Shown: in pieces, positions 53,551 through 63,901 of the stretch
How positions within the stretch are numbered: position 1 is the stretch's first letter
How the letters are laid out: each line of letters opens with the position of its first letter
Assembly (NCBI GenBank): GCA_039583875.1
Contig: CM077153.1
Location: 65,294,482 to 65,358,481, forward strand
Reading direction: 5' to 3'
From: Platanthera guangdongensis
Taxonomy: Eukaryota > Streptophyta > Magnoliopsida > Asparagales > Orchidaceae
Length of the DNA stretch: 64,000 nucleotides
The notes under the pieces: model-generated
The model's database searches: none
Told to the model about the DNA's origin: nothing
The model's input: the letters and a program-made list of their open reading frames with translations, nothing else
Made by a program: the position numbers and the translations under genes

Positions 53551-55685
53551 ATAGCACAGAACAAGGATTATGCAAGAACCAGACCTCCAGTCTGTAATTT
53601 AAATAAATTTGTTATCTAGAAGGCAAGAATAAGATTGTATATGAATTCAATTGATGAGGACATCTACAATTCTATTTTAACATATCCTCCGCAACCTACA
53701 ACATCTACATCTACATCTACATCTAACACTCATGCTGTTCCACCACTTGAGTGGACAGATGCACAGAAGAAAGCAAAGATTGTAGATGACAAAGCCATGA
53801 ACATATTGGCACAGACTATGTCAGATGGCATATTCCAAAAGGTGGCTGAGTGCACCTCTGTAAAAGCAATCTGGGATTCTCTCAACCAGATGGTTGTTGG
53901 TATGAGAGAAAAGATAGAAGATCAAATCTCATCTCCCTGCAATGATAACTTCAAGAAGGATGAATCAGAATCTGTTGGAGACATGTACAATAGATTGAGT
54001 TCAATTATTAGTGAATTGAAGACCTTGGACAAGGACATCTCTCTCACTGAGGTGAATGACAAGATCCTAATGTGCTTTCCAAGCTCATAGGATTCCGGGA
54101 TCTGACCAATCAAGTAGGCCAGAAGTTTTAATGAGATTTCCACAGAATCTCTCATGAGAAAGCTCAAATCTTATGAGCAATTGATCAAGTCCAGGGAAGC
54201 TGCAGAACAGAAGACTCCCTCATCAACAAGGAAGGAGCAGAATATAGCTTTCAAAGCTGTTGAAGAACCAGAAGCTTCAACATCAAATGAAGAACTCCTA
54301 AGTCTCTTAGCCAAGAGATTCTACAAGATGGCTAGGAAGGACTTCAGGAGAAAGTCATCCAGGCAGGATGATAAGCACATGTATGATAAAACACCCACTA
54401 AAGAAATAGTGTGTTTGGGTGCAGGAAACCAGGACACTTCATCTCAGAGTATTCTGATAATCAAAAGGAAGAAAGGAGAAGAGAGAAAGACTCCATAATA
54501 CAGCAATACAGCAGGCCTTCCTCCAGCAAGCACAAAATGAAGGAGAAGGGCTTTGTTGTTGAAACCTGGAGTGACACAGAAGATGAATCCACATATTCCA
54601 GCTCTAGTGAATTGGAAGAAGTGGCAAAGGCAAGAGAAGTCTGCCTCATGGCAATCAATGCCTCTTGCAGCCCATCAGATGCTGAAGAACAATCTGACAA
54701 TGAAGAATCTGAATCGGAATCGGAATCTGAAGCTGATCATGTACCATCTTCGTTTGATTATAGTTCTGATAATTTTAAATTTGAATTTAAATCCATGTAT
54801 ATAGATTTGATAAATTCTGAAAAGGAAATAAAATCACTTAGGAAGAAGTTAATTGATCAGGAAAACCTTGTTTCAGAAAATCTTAAACTTAAAGATGAAT
54901 TAATATTAGCTCAAGAGCAAATAATTTCATTAAAATCTGAGTTAGGTGAGGCTAGGAGACTTGAAGAATCCCTAAATGGGAGAAGTATCAAGTTGATGGA
55001 CATCACAAGTACAGTAAATGGCAGATTAAATGGCAAACTGGGCTTAGGTGCATCATCAAGCCAACCTCCACTAATTCAGAAAAATATTCTAACTACGACT
55101 ATCAAATTTGTATCAGAAAAAAGAAAGGAAAAGTTGGATAATAATAATAGTGATAAACAAGCAGAACTAAAATCTAAGAATAAGAAAAGGAAAAAAAACA
55201 AGAAGAAAGATCCAAATAATAACAATGTTCAACAGATTTCGTCGAACGCAGATCGATGAAATGTGCATAGTTCGTCGAACTCCAGTCGACGAACTCCGAA
55301 CGCAGATTTATATTATAATTATTCATTGAACTACGATCGACGAAACCATTATGGTTCGTCAACCAGATATCGAAGATTTTGGGGCTCAGAAAATGACTAC
55401 CTTCATTCTCTGAGTGGAGTTCGACGAACTCGTCCAAATTCCTCGAACTCTAGTCGACGAACTCACTAGCATTCGTCGAACGCAGTTCAATATAACAGAA
55501 ATTTTAATTCTTCTAAAACTTATAACCAACCAAGAATATTTAATAATCAATTTAATCAATGGATCATTCCACCCAGGAAATATCACCCTTTAGGATATAA
55601 AAGCCAACCTGAATGCTCATTCATTTCCAGCTTTAGTTATGTAAAGAAAGAAGGACCCAAGGTAACCTGGGTCAGGAATGGCTAA
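53551..55685 (+). pseudogene. SIRE-C gag
   Basis: Alignment with SIRE-E puts the start at ATA 53551 (AQNKDYARTRPPVCNLNKF), so the ATG was lost by G to A. A TAG at 53617 replaces the Trp of LWKARIR. The capsid part follows (MNSIDEDIYNSIL, MNILAQTMSDGIFQKVAECTS, AIWDSLNQMV, VGDMYNRLSSIISEL), a stop at 54088, and SYEQLIKSREAAEQK. A one-base deletion lies within the zinc knuckle (GCRKPGHFISEY, last Cys now Tyr) at about 54405-54450. The acidic part and coiled-coil-like region follow, then a basic, array-encoded Ser/Arg-rich segment (55240-55490). It ends GPKVTWVRNG TAA at 55683, with pol in the same frame. Confidence 0.83.
55238..55492 (+). repeat. TTCGTCGAAC array inside SIRE-C gag
   Basis: About nine units such as TTCGTCGAACTCCAGTCGACG and GTTCGACGAACTC, in frame with gag and coding SSNSSRRT-type repeats. 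A CGA to TGA change (55257) and a TAG (55467) interrupt it. The same motif is in the pol-env spacer (60608) and in SIRE-E gag (47287-47455). Confidence 0.82.
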
Positions 55686-56510
55686 TCTGTTTTATTGCAG
55701 GTGAAAGACTATCCTACCATAGAGCAACAGTGGTATTTGGATAGTGGCAGTTCAAAGCATATGACTGGAAACAAGGCCAACTTAACTAATTACAAGGCAA
55801 AGCTAGGACCAAAAGTAATATTTGGTGACTCCAATTGTGGCCAGACTGAAGGCTATGGAAAGGTCAAGGTTGGAGCTGTCACCTTCAGGAATGTTGCTTA
55901 TGTAAGTGTATTGAAGCACAACTTTATCTCCATAAGTCAATTATGTGATGAAAGGTATCAGGTATCATTTACTAAATCTTCCTGCATTATTACTTCTTTA
56001 GATGATCATGTAGTATTGACTGACCCTAGAGTAGAAAACATTTATATAGTTAACTTCCAGTCAGCAAAATCAAAAATATGTTTATTTAATTCAACTAGTA
56101 ACAATAATGACCTTTGGCATAGGAGACTAGGTCATGTTAACTTGAAAAACATTGTCAAACTATCTAGGGACAACCTTGTTAGAGGATTGTCTTCTTGCAC
56201 CTACAAGAAGGAAAGCCTTTGCAGGGCTTGTCAATTAGGCAAGCAAACTAAAAGTAGTTTCAAATCATTAAATAAAAGTGACTCACCTAGAGTATTGTAC
56301 TTGCTACATATGGACCTTTTTGGCCTTATTGCAGTACAAAGTTTAGGAGAGAAATCTTATACTTTAGTTATTGTAGATGACTTCTCTAGATTCACATGGG
56401 TTTTCTTTCTGAGATCTAAGTCTGATAACTTCAAGGTTCTTACATATTTTCTCAAGAACATACAGATTGAGTACTCTACTCCAATTGCATTGATCAAAAG
56501 TGATCATGGT
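55686..56510 (+). pseudogene. SIRE-C pol: protease and N-terminal integrase
   Basis: The frame after the gag stop is open to the palindrome insertion: QQWYLDSGSSKHMTG (protease DSG), VIFGDSNCGQTEGYG, LKHNFISISQLCDE. The integrase zinc finger follows (LWHRRLGHVNLKN ... CRACQLGKQTKSSF), then LLHMDLFG (first catalytic Asp), VIVDDFSRFTWVFFLRSKS and IKSDHG (second Asp) exactly at the break. Apart from the palindrome this segment is intact. The next codons continue at 58239 (GTEFES). Confidence 0.9.
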
Positions 56511-57004
56511 TGTAACACCTCTTCACTATACCCGAGTGGTCTATTAACGAGCATGTTACCGGGCTGCAGCCCAAGCACCCCAAGCCCTCTCCCTCCCAGA
56601 CGGGTTATTGGTGGCCACAGCCTCCCTTTGATGAGGTAAACTCGATAGTCAAGCCTGCACTACAGGGACTTCCTAGGAGGTCACCCTTCCTAGTACTACT
56701 CCAGCCTGAGCACGCTTAACTATGGAGTTCTTTCAACTCTCATCACCTATTGAGTTGCAGCTCAATTGGTGATGAGAGTTGAAAGAACTCCATAGTTAAG
56801 CGTGCTCGGGCTGGAGTAGTACTGGGATGGGTGACCTCATGGGAAGTCCCCGTAGTGCAGGCTTGACTACCGAGTTTACCTCATCAAAGGGAGGTTGCAG
56901 CCACAAACAACCCACCTGGGAGGGAGAGGGGTTGGGATGCTTGGGCTGCAGCCCGGTAACATGCTCATTAATAGACCACTTGGGTGTAGTGGAGAGGTGT
57001 TACA
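56511..57004. repeat. Palindrome unit P1 (494 bp)
   Basis: Near-perfect arms around the centre at 56757/56758 (GTTGCAGC). Arms carry 5S-derived sequence on the plus strand at 56784-56860 and on the minus strand at about 56654-56731. A few single-base mismatches separate the arms. Confidence 0.88.
56784..56860 (+). other. 5S rRNA-derived module (P1 right arm)
   Basis: AGAACTCCATAGTTAAGCGT, then GGGATGGGTGACCTCATGGG and AAGTCC match the middle and 3' part of plant 5S rRNA (about bases 35-110), including box A and box C of its internal promoter. The first third of 5S is missing, so this is not a 5S gene. Other copies: 57196-57262 (minus), 57635-57710 (plus), 58005-58078 (plus). Confidence 0.82.
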
Positions 57005-57023
57005 ATAAAAAGTGCACTTTTAT

Positions 57024-57380
57024 TGTAACGCCCCTAGCCGATCCAACGTGACAACGTCACGGCTCCGCTATAGGCGACGCTACCGGGCTACAGCCCAAGC
57101 ACCCCAACCCCTCTCCAGCACTCTGGTGGGTTGTTGGTGGCCACAGCCTCCCTTTAATAAGCGAACTCGACAGTTAAGCTGGGCCGTACGGGGACTTCCC
57201 TGGAGGTCACCCATCGTAGTACTACTCTCGCCCAAGCACGCTTAACTATGGAGTTCCTTCACTTTTCGTCACCAATTGAGCTATGCTAGAGAGGGGTTGG
57301 GGTGCTTGGGCTGCAGCCCGGTAGCATCGCCTAGAGCAGAGCTGTGATGTTGTCACGTTTGATCGGCTAGGGGCGTTACA
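57024..57380. repeat. Palindrome unit P2 (357 bp, right arm shortened)
   Basis: Left arm TGTAACGCCCCTAGCCGATCC to AATTGAGCT includes 5S sequence on the minus strand. The right arm lacks its 5S part and resumes at GAGAGGGGTTGGGGTG, ending GGGGCGTTACA. Confidence 0.85.
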
Positions 57381-57399
57381 ATAAAAGTGCACCTTTTAT

Positions 57400-57818
57400 T
57401 GTAACACCTCTCCACTACACCCGAGTGGTCTATTAACGAGCATGTTACCGGGCTACAGCCCAAGCACCCCAACCCCTCTCCCTCCACAGGTGGGTTGTTG
57501 GTGGCCGCAGGCTCGCTTTGATAAGGTAAAATCGATAGTCATGCCTGTACTACGGGGACTTCCCAATACTACTCCAGCCCGAGCACGCTTAATTATGAAG
57601 TTCTTTCAACTCTCATCACCAATTGAGAGTTGAAAGAACTCCATAGTTAAGCGTGCTTTGGATGGAGTAGTACTGGGATGGGTGACCTCCTGGGAAGTCC
57701 CCGTAGTGCAGGATTGATTATCGAGTTTACCTCATCAAAGGGAGGCTGCGACCACCAACAACCTGCCTGTGGAGGGAGAGGGGTTGGGGTGCTTAGGCTG
57801 CAGCCCGGTAACATGCTC
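57400..57818. repeat. Palindrome unit P3 (419 bp, right end missing)
   Basis: Left arm like P1, with a deletion near the 5S module. The centre lacks the GCTGCAGC core (AATTGAGAGTTGAAAG). The right arm ends at ACATGCTC, short of GTTACA, and is fused to P4. Confidence 0.83.
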
Positions 57819-58238
57819 TGGCGGGTTGTTGGTGGCCACAGCCTCCCTTTGATGAGCGAACTCGACAGTTAAGCTGGGTCGTACGGGGAATTCCCAGGAG
57901 GTCACTCATCCTAGTACTACTCTCGCCCAAGCACACTTAACTGTGGAGTTCCTTCACTTCTCATCACCAATTGAGCTGCAGCTTAACTGGTGATGAGAAG
58001 TGAAGGAACTCCATAGTTAAGCATGCTTGGGTGAGAGTAGTACTGGGATGGGTGACCACCTGGGAAGTCCTCGTACGGCCCAGCTTAACTATCGAGTTTG
58101 CTCATCAAAGGGAGGCTGTGGCCACCAACAACCCGCCAGAGTGCTGGAGAGGGGTTGTGGTGCTTGGGCTGCAGCCCGGTAGCGTCTCCTAGAGTGGAGT
58201 CGTGACGTTGTCATGTTGGATCGGCTAGGGGCGTTACA
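57819..58238. repeat. Palindrome unit P4 (420 bp, left end missing)
   Basis: P2-type arms around TGAGCTGCAGCTTA (centre about 57977). It begins within the arm (TGGCGGGTTGTTGG) and ends GGGGCGTTACA next to ATGGT. The right-arm 5S module is the best match to plant 5S in the window (58005-58078). Confidence 0.85.
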
Positions 58239-59125
58239 ATGGTACTGAGTTTGAGTCTCTTCTTATGCAAGAGTTCTGTTAGAAAGAAGGCATCAGACAC
58301 TGCTTCTCAGCTCCTAGAACACCTCAACAAAATGAGGTTGCTGAAAGGAAAAATAGAACCCTAATTGAATTTGCAGGCACATTACTTGCAGATGCTTGCA
58401 TGCCCCTATCATTTTGGGCAGAGGTTGTGGGCACAACAAACTATTTACTGAATAGAAGTCTTATACACAAGCTTAAGAATAAGACTCCTTATGAGCTACT
58501 AAATGGGAAGAAACCTAAAGTAGATCATTTCAAAATTTTTGGTTGCCTATGATATATACACAACAATAATAATAAACACATTAGAAAATTTAAAGCCAAG
58601 GCTGAAATAGGAATTTTTCTTGGTTATTCCCAAGTAAGCAAGACTTATAGGGTGTATAATCAATCTACAATGAAAATTAAAGAATCAATCCATGTGTCTT
58701 TTGATGAGACAAATATGTTTTACAAGGAGAAGATTTCTTCTACCAATAATTCTTTGCAGTAACCTGATTTGTGTGAGAAATTAAATGAACTGACCTTCAC
58801 CAATGAGGTAGTTAGTCATCCTTCTTCACAAGGTGTTGAAGAAAGTGAAGAAGAAGATATTATAATCAGTGATGTACCAACAACAGCTGATATAATTTCA
58901 CAAGAGGAATTTATTCCCCAAGCTGTTGAACAACCAACTCCACCCACTGAATTTGTTACACTTAGAGATCACCCCATATCTCAAGTGATTGAAGACATGT
59001 CAGTTGGTGTGCAGACAAGGCATCAACTCAACCAAAACTTGATGCATGCCTGTTTCATATCTCAAATTGAGCCCCAATCAATTAAAGATGCAGAGCAAGA
59101 TCCTCACTGGATTGTTGCAATGTAA
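58239..59125 (+). pseudogene. SIRE-C pol: C-terminal integrase and linker
   Basis: Continues GTEFESLLMQEFC, a stop, GIRHCFSAPRTPQQNEVAERKNRTLIE (catalytic Glu region, given here in two overlapping motifs), MPLSFWAEVV, KTPYELLNGKKP, FGCL and a stop. It then runs GIFLGYSQVSKTYRVYN, VSFDETNMF, a further stop at about 58760 and an acidic linker (EESEEEDIIISDVP) leading to RT. The stops are single-base changes of Trp, Gln or Arg codons. Confidence 0.87.
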
Positions 59126-60604
59126 GAGGAGCTCAATCAATTTGAGAGATGCAGAGTTTGAGATTTAGTTCCAAGACCCAAAGACTACCCAGTCATTGGA
59201 ACTAAATGAGTATATAGAAACAAGCTGGATGCCCAAGGTGTCATCATAAGGAATAAAGCAAGGCTTGTTGCTCAAGGTTATAGGCAAGAGGAAGGAATTG
59301 ACTATGACCAGACTTTTGCTCCTATTGCAAGGCTAGAAGCAATGGGGATCTTCCTTGCATATGCTGCCTACAAGAAATTCAAGGTTTATCAAATGAATGT
59401 CAAAAGTGTTTTTCTGAATGAAGAACTTCAAGAAGAGGTTTATGTTGAACAACCTGCAGGTTTCATCTCTCCAACTCATCCCTCATATGTTTTTAAATTG
59501 CATAAAGCTCTCTATGGTCTAAAGTAAGCTCCAAGAGCTTGGTATGAAACCTTAGCTAGCTTTCTCATAGAGCATAAGTTTTCTAGGGGCATTGTAGATA
59601 AAACATTATTCACTAGACACCATAAGGATCAGATTTTGTTAGTACAAATTTATGTAGATGATATTATATTTGGGTCTACATATTCCAAACTATGCAAGAG
59701 GTTCTCTGACCTCATGCATTCAAAGTTTGAAATGAGTAGCATGGGTGAGCTCTCCTACTTCCTTTGTCTCCAAGTGAAGCAGCTACCTGATAACATCTTC
59801 ATATCCCAGGCTAAGTATGCTAAGGAGCTTATCAAAAAGTTTGGGATGGCTGATGTCTCAACAAATAAAACACTCACAGCTACTAATACTGTAATTGACT
59901 CTGATGAACATGACAAGCCTGTTGATCAAAAACTATACAGGGGCATTGTTGGCTCTCTGTAATATCATACAGCAAACAGACTAGATATAATGTTTGTTAT
60001 ATGTCTTTATGCTAGGTTCCAGGTGAACCCTAAAGAATCTCATCTAATTTTCTTAAAAAGTATTTTGAGATATATAAAGAGTTGTCCTAGTCTAGGACTT
60101 TAGTATCCCACTGAGTCAGAGTTTGAGTTAACTGGATACTCAGATGCTTACTTTGCTGGATGCAGAGTAAACAGGAAAAGCACCTCCGGAATATGCCAAT
60201 TCCTTGGTGCTAGATTGGTCTCTTAGTTTTGCAAAAAGCAGTCATCTGTGTCTACATCAACTACTGAAGCAGAATACATAGCAGCTGTTAGTTGCTGCTC
60301 ACAGATGCTGTGGATTCAGAACCAACTTCGACACTATGAGTTCAACTTAAATAATTCAACTCTACCATGTGACAACATAAGTTCAATTTCCATTGCACAA
60401 AATCCAGTCCATCACAGTAGGACTAAGCATATAGACATTAGGCACCATTTCATTAGAGAGTGTGTAGACAAAAATAAAATTAATCTTGTCTATATCTACA
60501 CTGATTTGCAAAGAGCAGATATATTCACCAAACCTTTGGATGAGAGGAACCATCCGTTCTTCATAAATCAGCTTGGTATGATAAATGGAGTAGCCTTAAT
60601 TTGA
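59126..60604 (+). pseudogene. SIRE-C pol: reverse transcriptase and RNase H
   Basis: One frame throughout, with about eight stops: [48 protein letters not shown] (the first catalytic Asp of QMDVKSAF is Asn), ALYGLK stop [21 protein letters not shown] (YVDD kept), GELSYFLCLQV. RNase H blocks are GYSDAYFAG (Asp pair damaged), RKSTSGICQFLG, STTEAEYIA. The tail ADIFTKPLDERNH is complete, and TGA at 60602 ends pol. Single-base transitions explain nearly all defects. Confidence 0.9.
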
Positions 60605-60607
60605 TTT

Positions 60608-60895
60608 TTGTCGATGGTCGACGATTTTTTCAAAGTTCGTCGAACGGAGATCGACAAACTGAGAAGAGTTCTAGAGAAATTCGTCGAACAGAGATCGACG
60701 AACTCTCTGTGTGTGAAGCTAGTTTCGTCGACCGGAGATCGACGAATTTGCTTCAGAACATTTTCGTCGAACTGATCTCGACGAAATGTTTTCACATCTC
60801 CTAACTGAGATTGACAAATTCTTTTGACTATAAAATATTTTGTCGACCTCAGATCGAAGAATTTTTATTTTTCGTCGAACGGAGTCTGCCGGTTC
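60608..60895. repeat. TTCGTCGAAC array between pol and the env-like ORF of SIRE-C
   Basis: About ten units of the type GTTCGTCGAACGGAGATCGACGAA start right after the pol stop. They flank a TATA box at 60829. The motif is the one in gag (55238) and is related to that of the LTR. Confidence 0.87.
60829..60837 (+). promoter_or_regulatory. Putative internal TATA box upstream of the SIRE-C env-like ORF
   Basis: TATAAAATA, identical to the LTR TATA 9-mer at 52675, lies about 165 bp before ATG 60994 and within the end of the array. Confidence 0.45.
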
Positions 60896-60993
60896 ATATT
60901 CTGAAAACCTTAAATCTAGATTTTCTTCGAGCTCCATCCTGCGCTTTCAGTTCCCTTACACTTTATCTTTGTTTCTCTCTTGCAGGTGAACTC

Positions 60994-63901
60994 ATGGAGA
61001 TTCCGGCGAGCGCTCTTTCCGCAATGAAATTTGATATGGGCTTTGATTTTGACTTCGTCTCTTTTCAACATTCTGACCCAATCTTTGTCGAAATTCTGGA
61101 ACTGTTTGTAGAGCAGAATTTGCAGAACTTCATGACCCACCGCATCAAGATTGCAATGACTGAAATAAAAGAATGGGTCTTTACATCTGCAACCCCAGAG
61201 GAAAACATCATGATGGGAACAATTTCTGGTAACTCAATTTCCCTTTCCCCTACTGTACTAACTGAAATTTTCAGTCTACTGAATGGTGATGAAGAGATAG
61301 AAATGGACAATGAGGAATATACTAATATGTTGATTAAAATGGGTCATTCTGGAGATAACCCAAGCAAGCTGCTGAAGAAGACTTGTCTGCTGAGTATAAA
61401 TTCTTAGTAGATGTAGTTGGGAAAGTGTTGTTGGGCAAACACACAACACATGACTACATCACCAGGCACAATTTGTTGGTGATGGGTGCCTTGGTTGAAA
61501 AGAAAGGAGTAAACTGGGGCAAGTTGTTGTTTGAATTGATTAAAAATAAGAACAACGAGTAAGAGGTCTGTTTTGGAAGGGTATTGTAGATATTTATGCA
61601 GGAAAAGGCATCTGAACATCTGGTTTCCACAACAGTGTTCATAAATACCTCAAAAGGCTAACCTCTGCCCTGTTTGGCAGATGGGAGAGGAGAATCACAA
61701 AGCCATCCAAGGCTTCCTCATCTTCAAGAACTTTTGAGAGCACCAGGGCTGTCATAGCCGCTTCTCCACCTACAGAAGAAGTTCCCTCCTCCTCCACCAT
61801 TCCTTCTCCTCCTCTACAACCTCAACAATAACAACAACTTCATCTTCCAACACCTGTTCCATCTCCTGAACACTTTACACCTCCACCATCTCCACCTACA
61901 CCTTCTCCTCCAAGAAATATCTCTGCAATACCATCCTCCTCAATTCAGGAACCCACCTTCCACCTTCTGTCATCTCCACATCAATCTCCACATCCATCTC
62001 CACATCAATCTCCACATCCATCTCCACATCAATCTCCACATTCATCTCCACATCAATCTCCACATCCATCTCCACATCAATCTCCAATCCAGGAACCTAT
62101 CCACTCCCCCACAACATCAATTCCCCTTTCTACTACTGCTACTACATCTATTCATATCCCTCCAGCCATCCAAACTGATTGTCCACATATGGAGTATACA
62201 CATACAGATTTCCCAAATGCTTTCTCTATATGCTCTAATTGTGGTCATCTAAACTTCTCTGACATTGCTAAAGATCTGCTAGCATTCATCTCTCCCACCC
62301 TTAATAAACTTCTAGCTGATGCTCTAGCTCCTCTCACTGCTTCCATCAATACTCTCTCTGCCAAAATTACTGCTCTATCCCTTGTCCCTTCTTCTGGGGG
62401 ACTGGCTCCAGGACCCCCTACAGCCAGTCAGGGGGAGATGCTCCATGATGAAGAAGTTTTAGTGGAAGTAGTAGAAGCAGAAACATATTCAATGATGTCA
62501 GATTCTTCAGAGGAAACAACCACTCCTACTGATATAATAGATTTAGTTGATTGAGATACAGATATGGATGAGCCAGTTATAGCTGAACTTGAAACTGTTG
62601 GTGATTATATTCTAAATCCCACAGTTAACTTGAATTCTTTATTAGATTTATTCAATCTTGTTTATAGAAACAATCTGCCCAGCTCTTCTTATAAGCCTTC
62701 TTTGGTCATTGTACCATACACTGCACTAATAAGTACTACAGTTGCCAAGCAACTGAAGGACAGTTTTGTAGTTATAAAGATTCAAACAGTATCAGCTCCC
62801 AAGGATATTTCTTCTCCAGAGACTGTCTCTGCTCCAACATACAAAATGGATGACAGTCCTCTTCCTATTTTGGATGAGATAATCATGGCAGATATAAAAG
62901 CAGAAAATTTATCAGTTGTTGAAACAGTTGTTGTAGAAGCTCCAGAACCTCTAGTACAGCCTCAGGCTGAAAAACAGATTTCTAAAGATCTTCTGAAAGC
63001 TCTGGATGACTTATATGATAATACTCAGGGATCCTCTTCTGATAAAGATGATGATGATAATGATGTCTCTGATGATAGTTCATCAACTAAGAAGAAAATC
63101 TCTAAGAAGAGAAAGGCTCCTCCAGTTGCTGCTCCCAAACCAAACCCTACATATGACACTCCATACTATATTCTACAAAAAATCACTCCATATCCTGAGA
63201 TGCCAACTTGGATGTGACTCTCAAAGAATGAACAGAAAGCTAGGAAGAAAAGCAGGAGGTACTCTCCTCCCCCTCCTCAAAGAAACTGGAGAGGTCCTCC
63301 TCCTCCTCATCTACCTGCTGTTGGTGCTTCAGGTAGCACTTCTCAGAGGTCTACCTCATATACTCAAACCTATCATAGACATCATCGTAGATCCTCAACA
63401 CCTCAAGGAAGCAGCCAGTATAAGCATTCCTCCAGCAAGCAACATCAACAACAACAACATCAACAATAGCAACAGCAACAGCAAGCTCCTGAAATAGATA
63501 AAGCTGAAAATCCTAAAAGGCCAGAGTCTCCACCTATTCCCTTTGTGGATCCAGAAACTGAGACAACCTCAATAATGGCCAGGTTCCAGGAACTTGTTGG
63601 ACTTTCAGTGATCAATAAAACTAAAGCTGAAGGAAAAGATCCATCCCAATATTCAATAATGTCTAAATACAGAAAGGAAGAGTTAAAAAGGTAAGAAAAA
63701 GCTAATAAATTCTTTAATGTAGATGCTTACATGAATCTACATCCAGAGGCTGTTATGCCAAGAGCTACCTCTCTTAATATTATTGGAGCTGCTGATTTGA
63801 CTATGTCCAAGAGGCAAGCAGCTAATCAAAATAGAGAAATCAAGTTTACATAGCCTTCTGATCAGGACAAAGATGACAAGAAAAAGCAGAAGAAGAAATG
63901 A
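60994..63901 (+). pseudogene. SIRE-C env-like (ORF3) protein gene
   Basis: ATG 60994 (MEIPASALSAMKFDMGF) follows TTTCTCTCTTGCAG, a good splice-acceptor shape, by 8 bp. N-terminal blocks parallel SIRE-A/B: ELFVEQNLQNF, GTISGNSISLSPTVLTEIF. A shift near 61375 is followed by FLVDVVGKVLLGKH and VNWGKLLFELI, equivalent to VGKVLICKPG and FNWGALLFEKI in SIRE-B. A proline-rich part with a 24-bp repeat (SPHQSPHP, 61973-62086) comes next, then the open piece 62189-62554, a TGA, 62564-63217 (acidic, ends KKISKKRKAPP), a TGA and a basic Gln-rich tail (HQQQQHQQ). It ends TGA 63901 after KKKQKKK. No signal peptide or membrane helix is evident. About 970 codons. Confidence 0.75.
61973..62086 (+). repeat. 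24-bp tandem repeat (SPHQSPHP) in the SIRE-C env-like ORF
   Basis: Nearly five copies of TCTCCACATCAATCTCCACA plus TCCA, in frame, coding alternating Ser-Pro-His-Gln and Ser-Pro-His-Pro. Variation is limited to one T/C change. Confidence 0.92.

Larger units (their letters stand above)
56506..58243. mobile_element. Compound palindromic element with 5S rRNA-derived modules, with ATGGT duplication
   Basis: A 1728-bp insertion (56511-58238) in the integrase gene. The duplication ATGGT is perfect on both sides, and deleting the insert plus one copy restores the codons for SDHGTEFES. Ends are TGTAAC and GTTACA. It holds four hairpin units: P1 56511-57004, P2 57024-57380, P3 57400-57818 and P4 57819-58238, separated after P1 and P2 by a 19-bp spacer ATAAAAAGTGCACTTTTAT or its variant. 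P1 and P3 share outer arms (ACACCTCTCCACTACACCC); P2 and P4 share others (ACGCCCCTAGCCGATCC). TG/CA ends, 5-bp duplication and a 5S sequence recall Cassandra TRIMs, but palindromic units are not the usual Cassandra form. Confidence 0.85.

Noticed and set aside
56784..56860. 5S rRNA gene
   Set aside because: Only the middle and 3' part of 5S is present; the 5' third is replaced and the copies are arranged as inverted hairpins.
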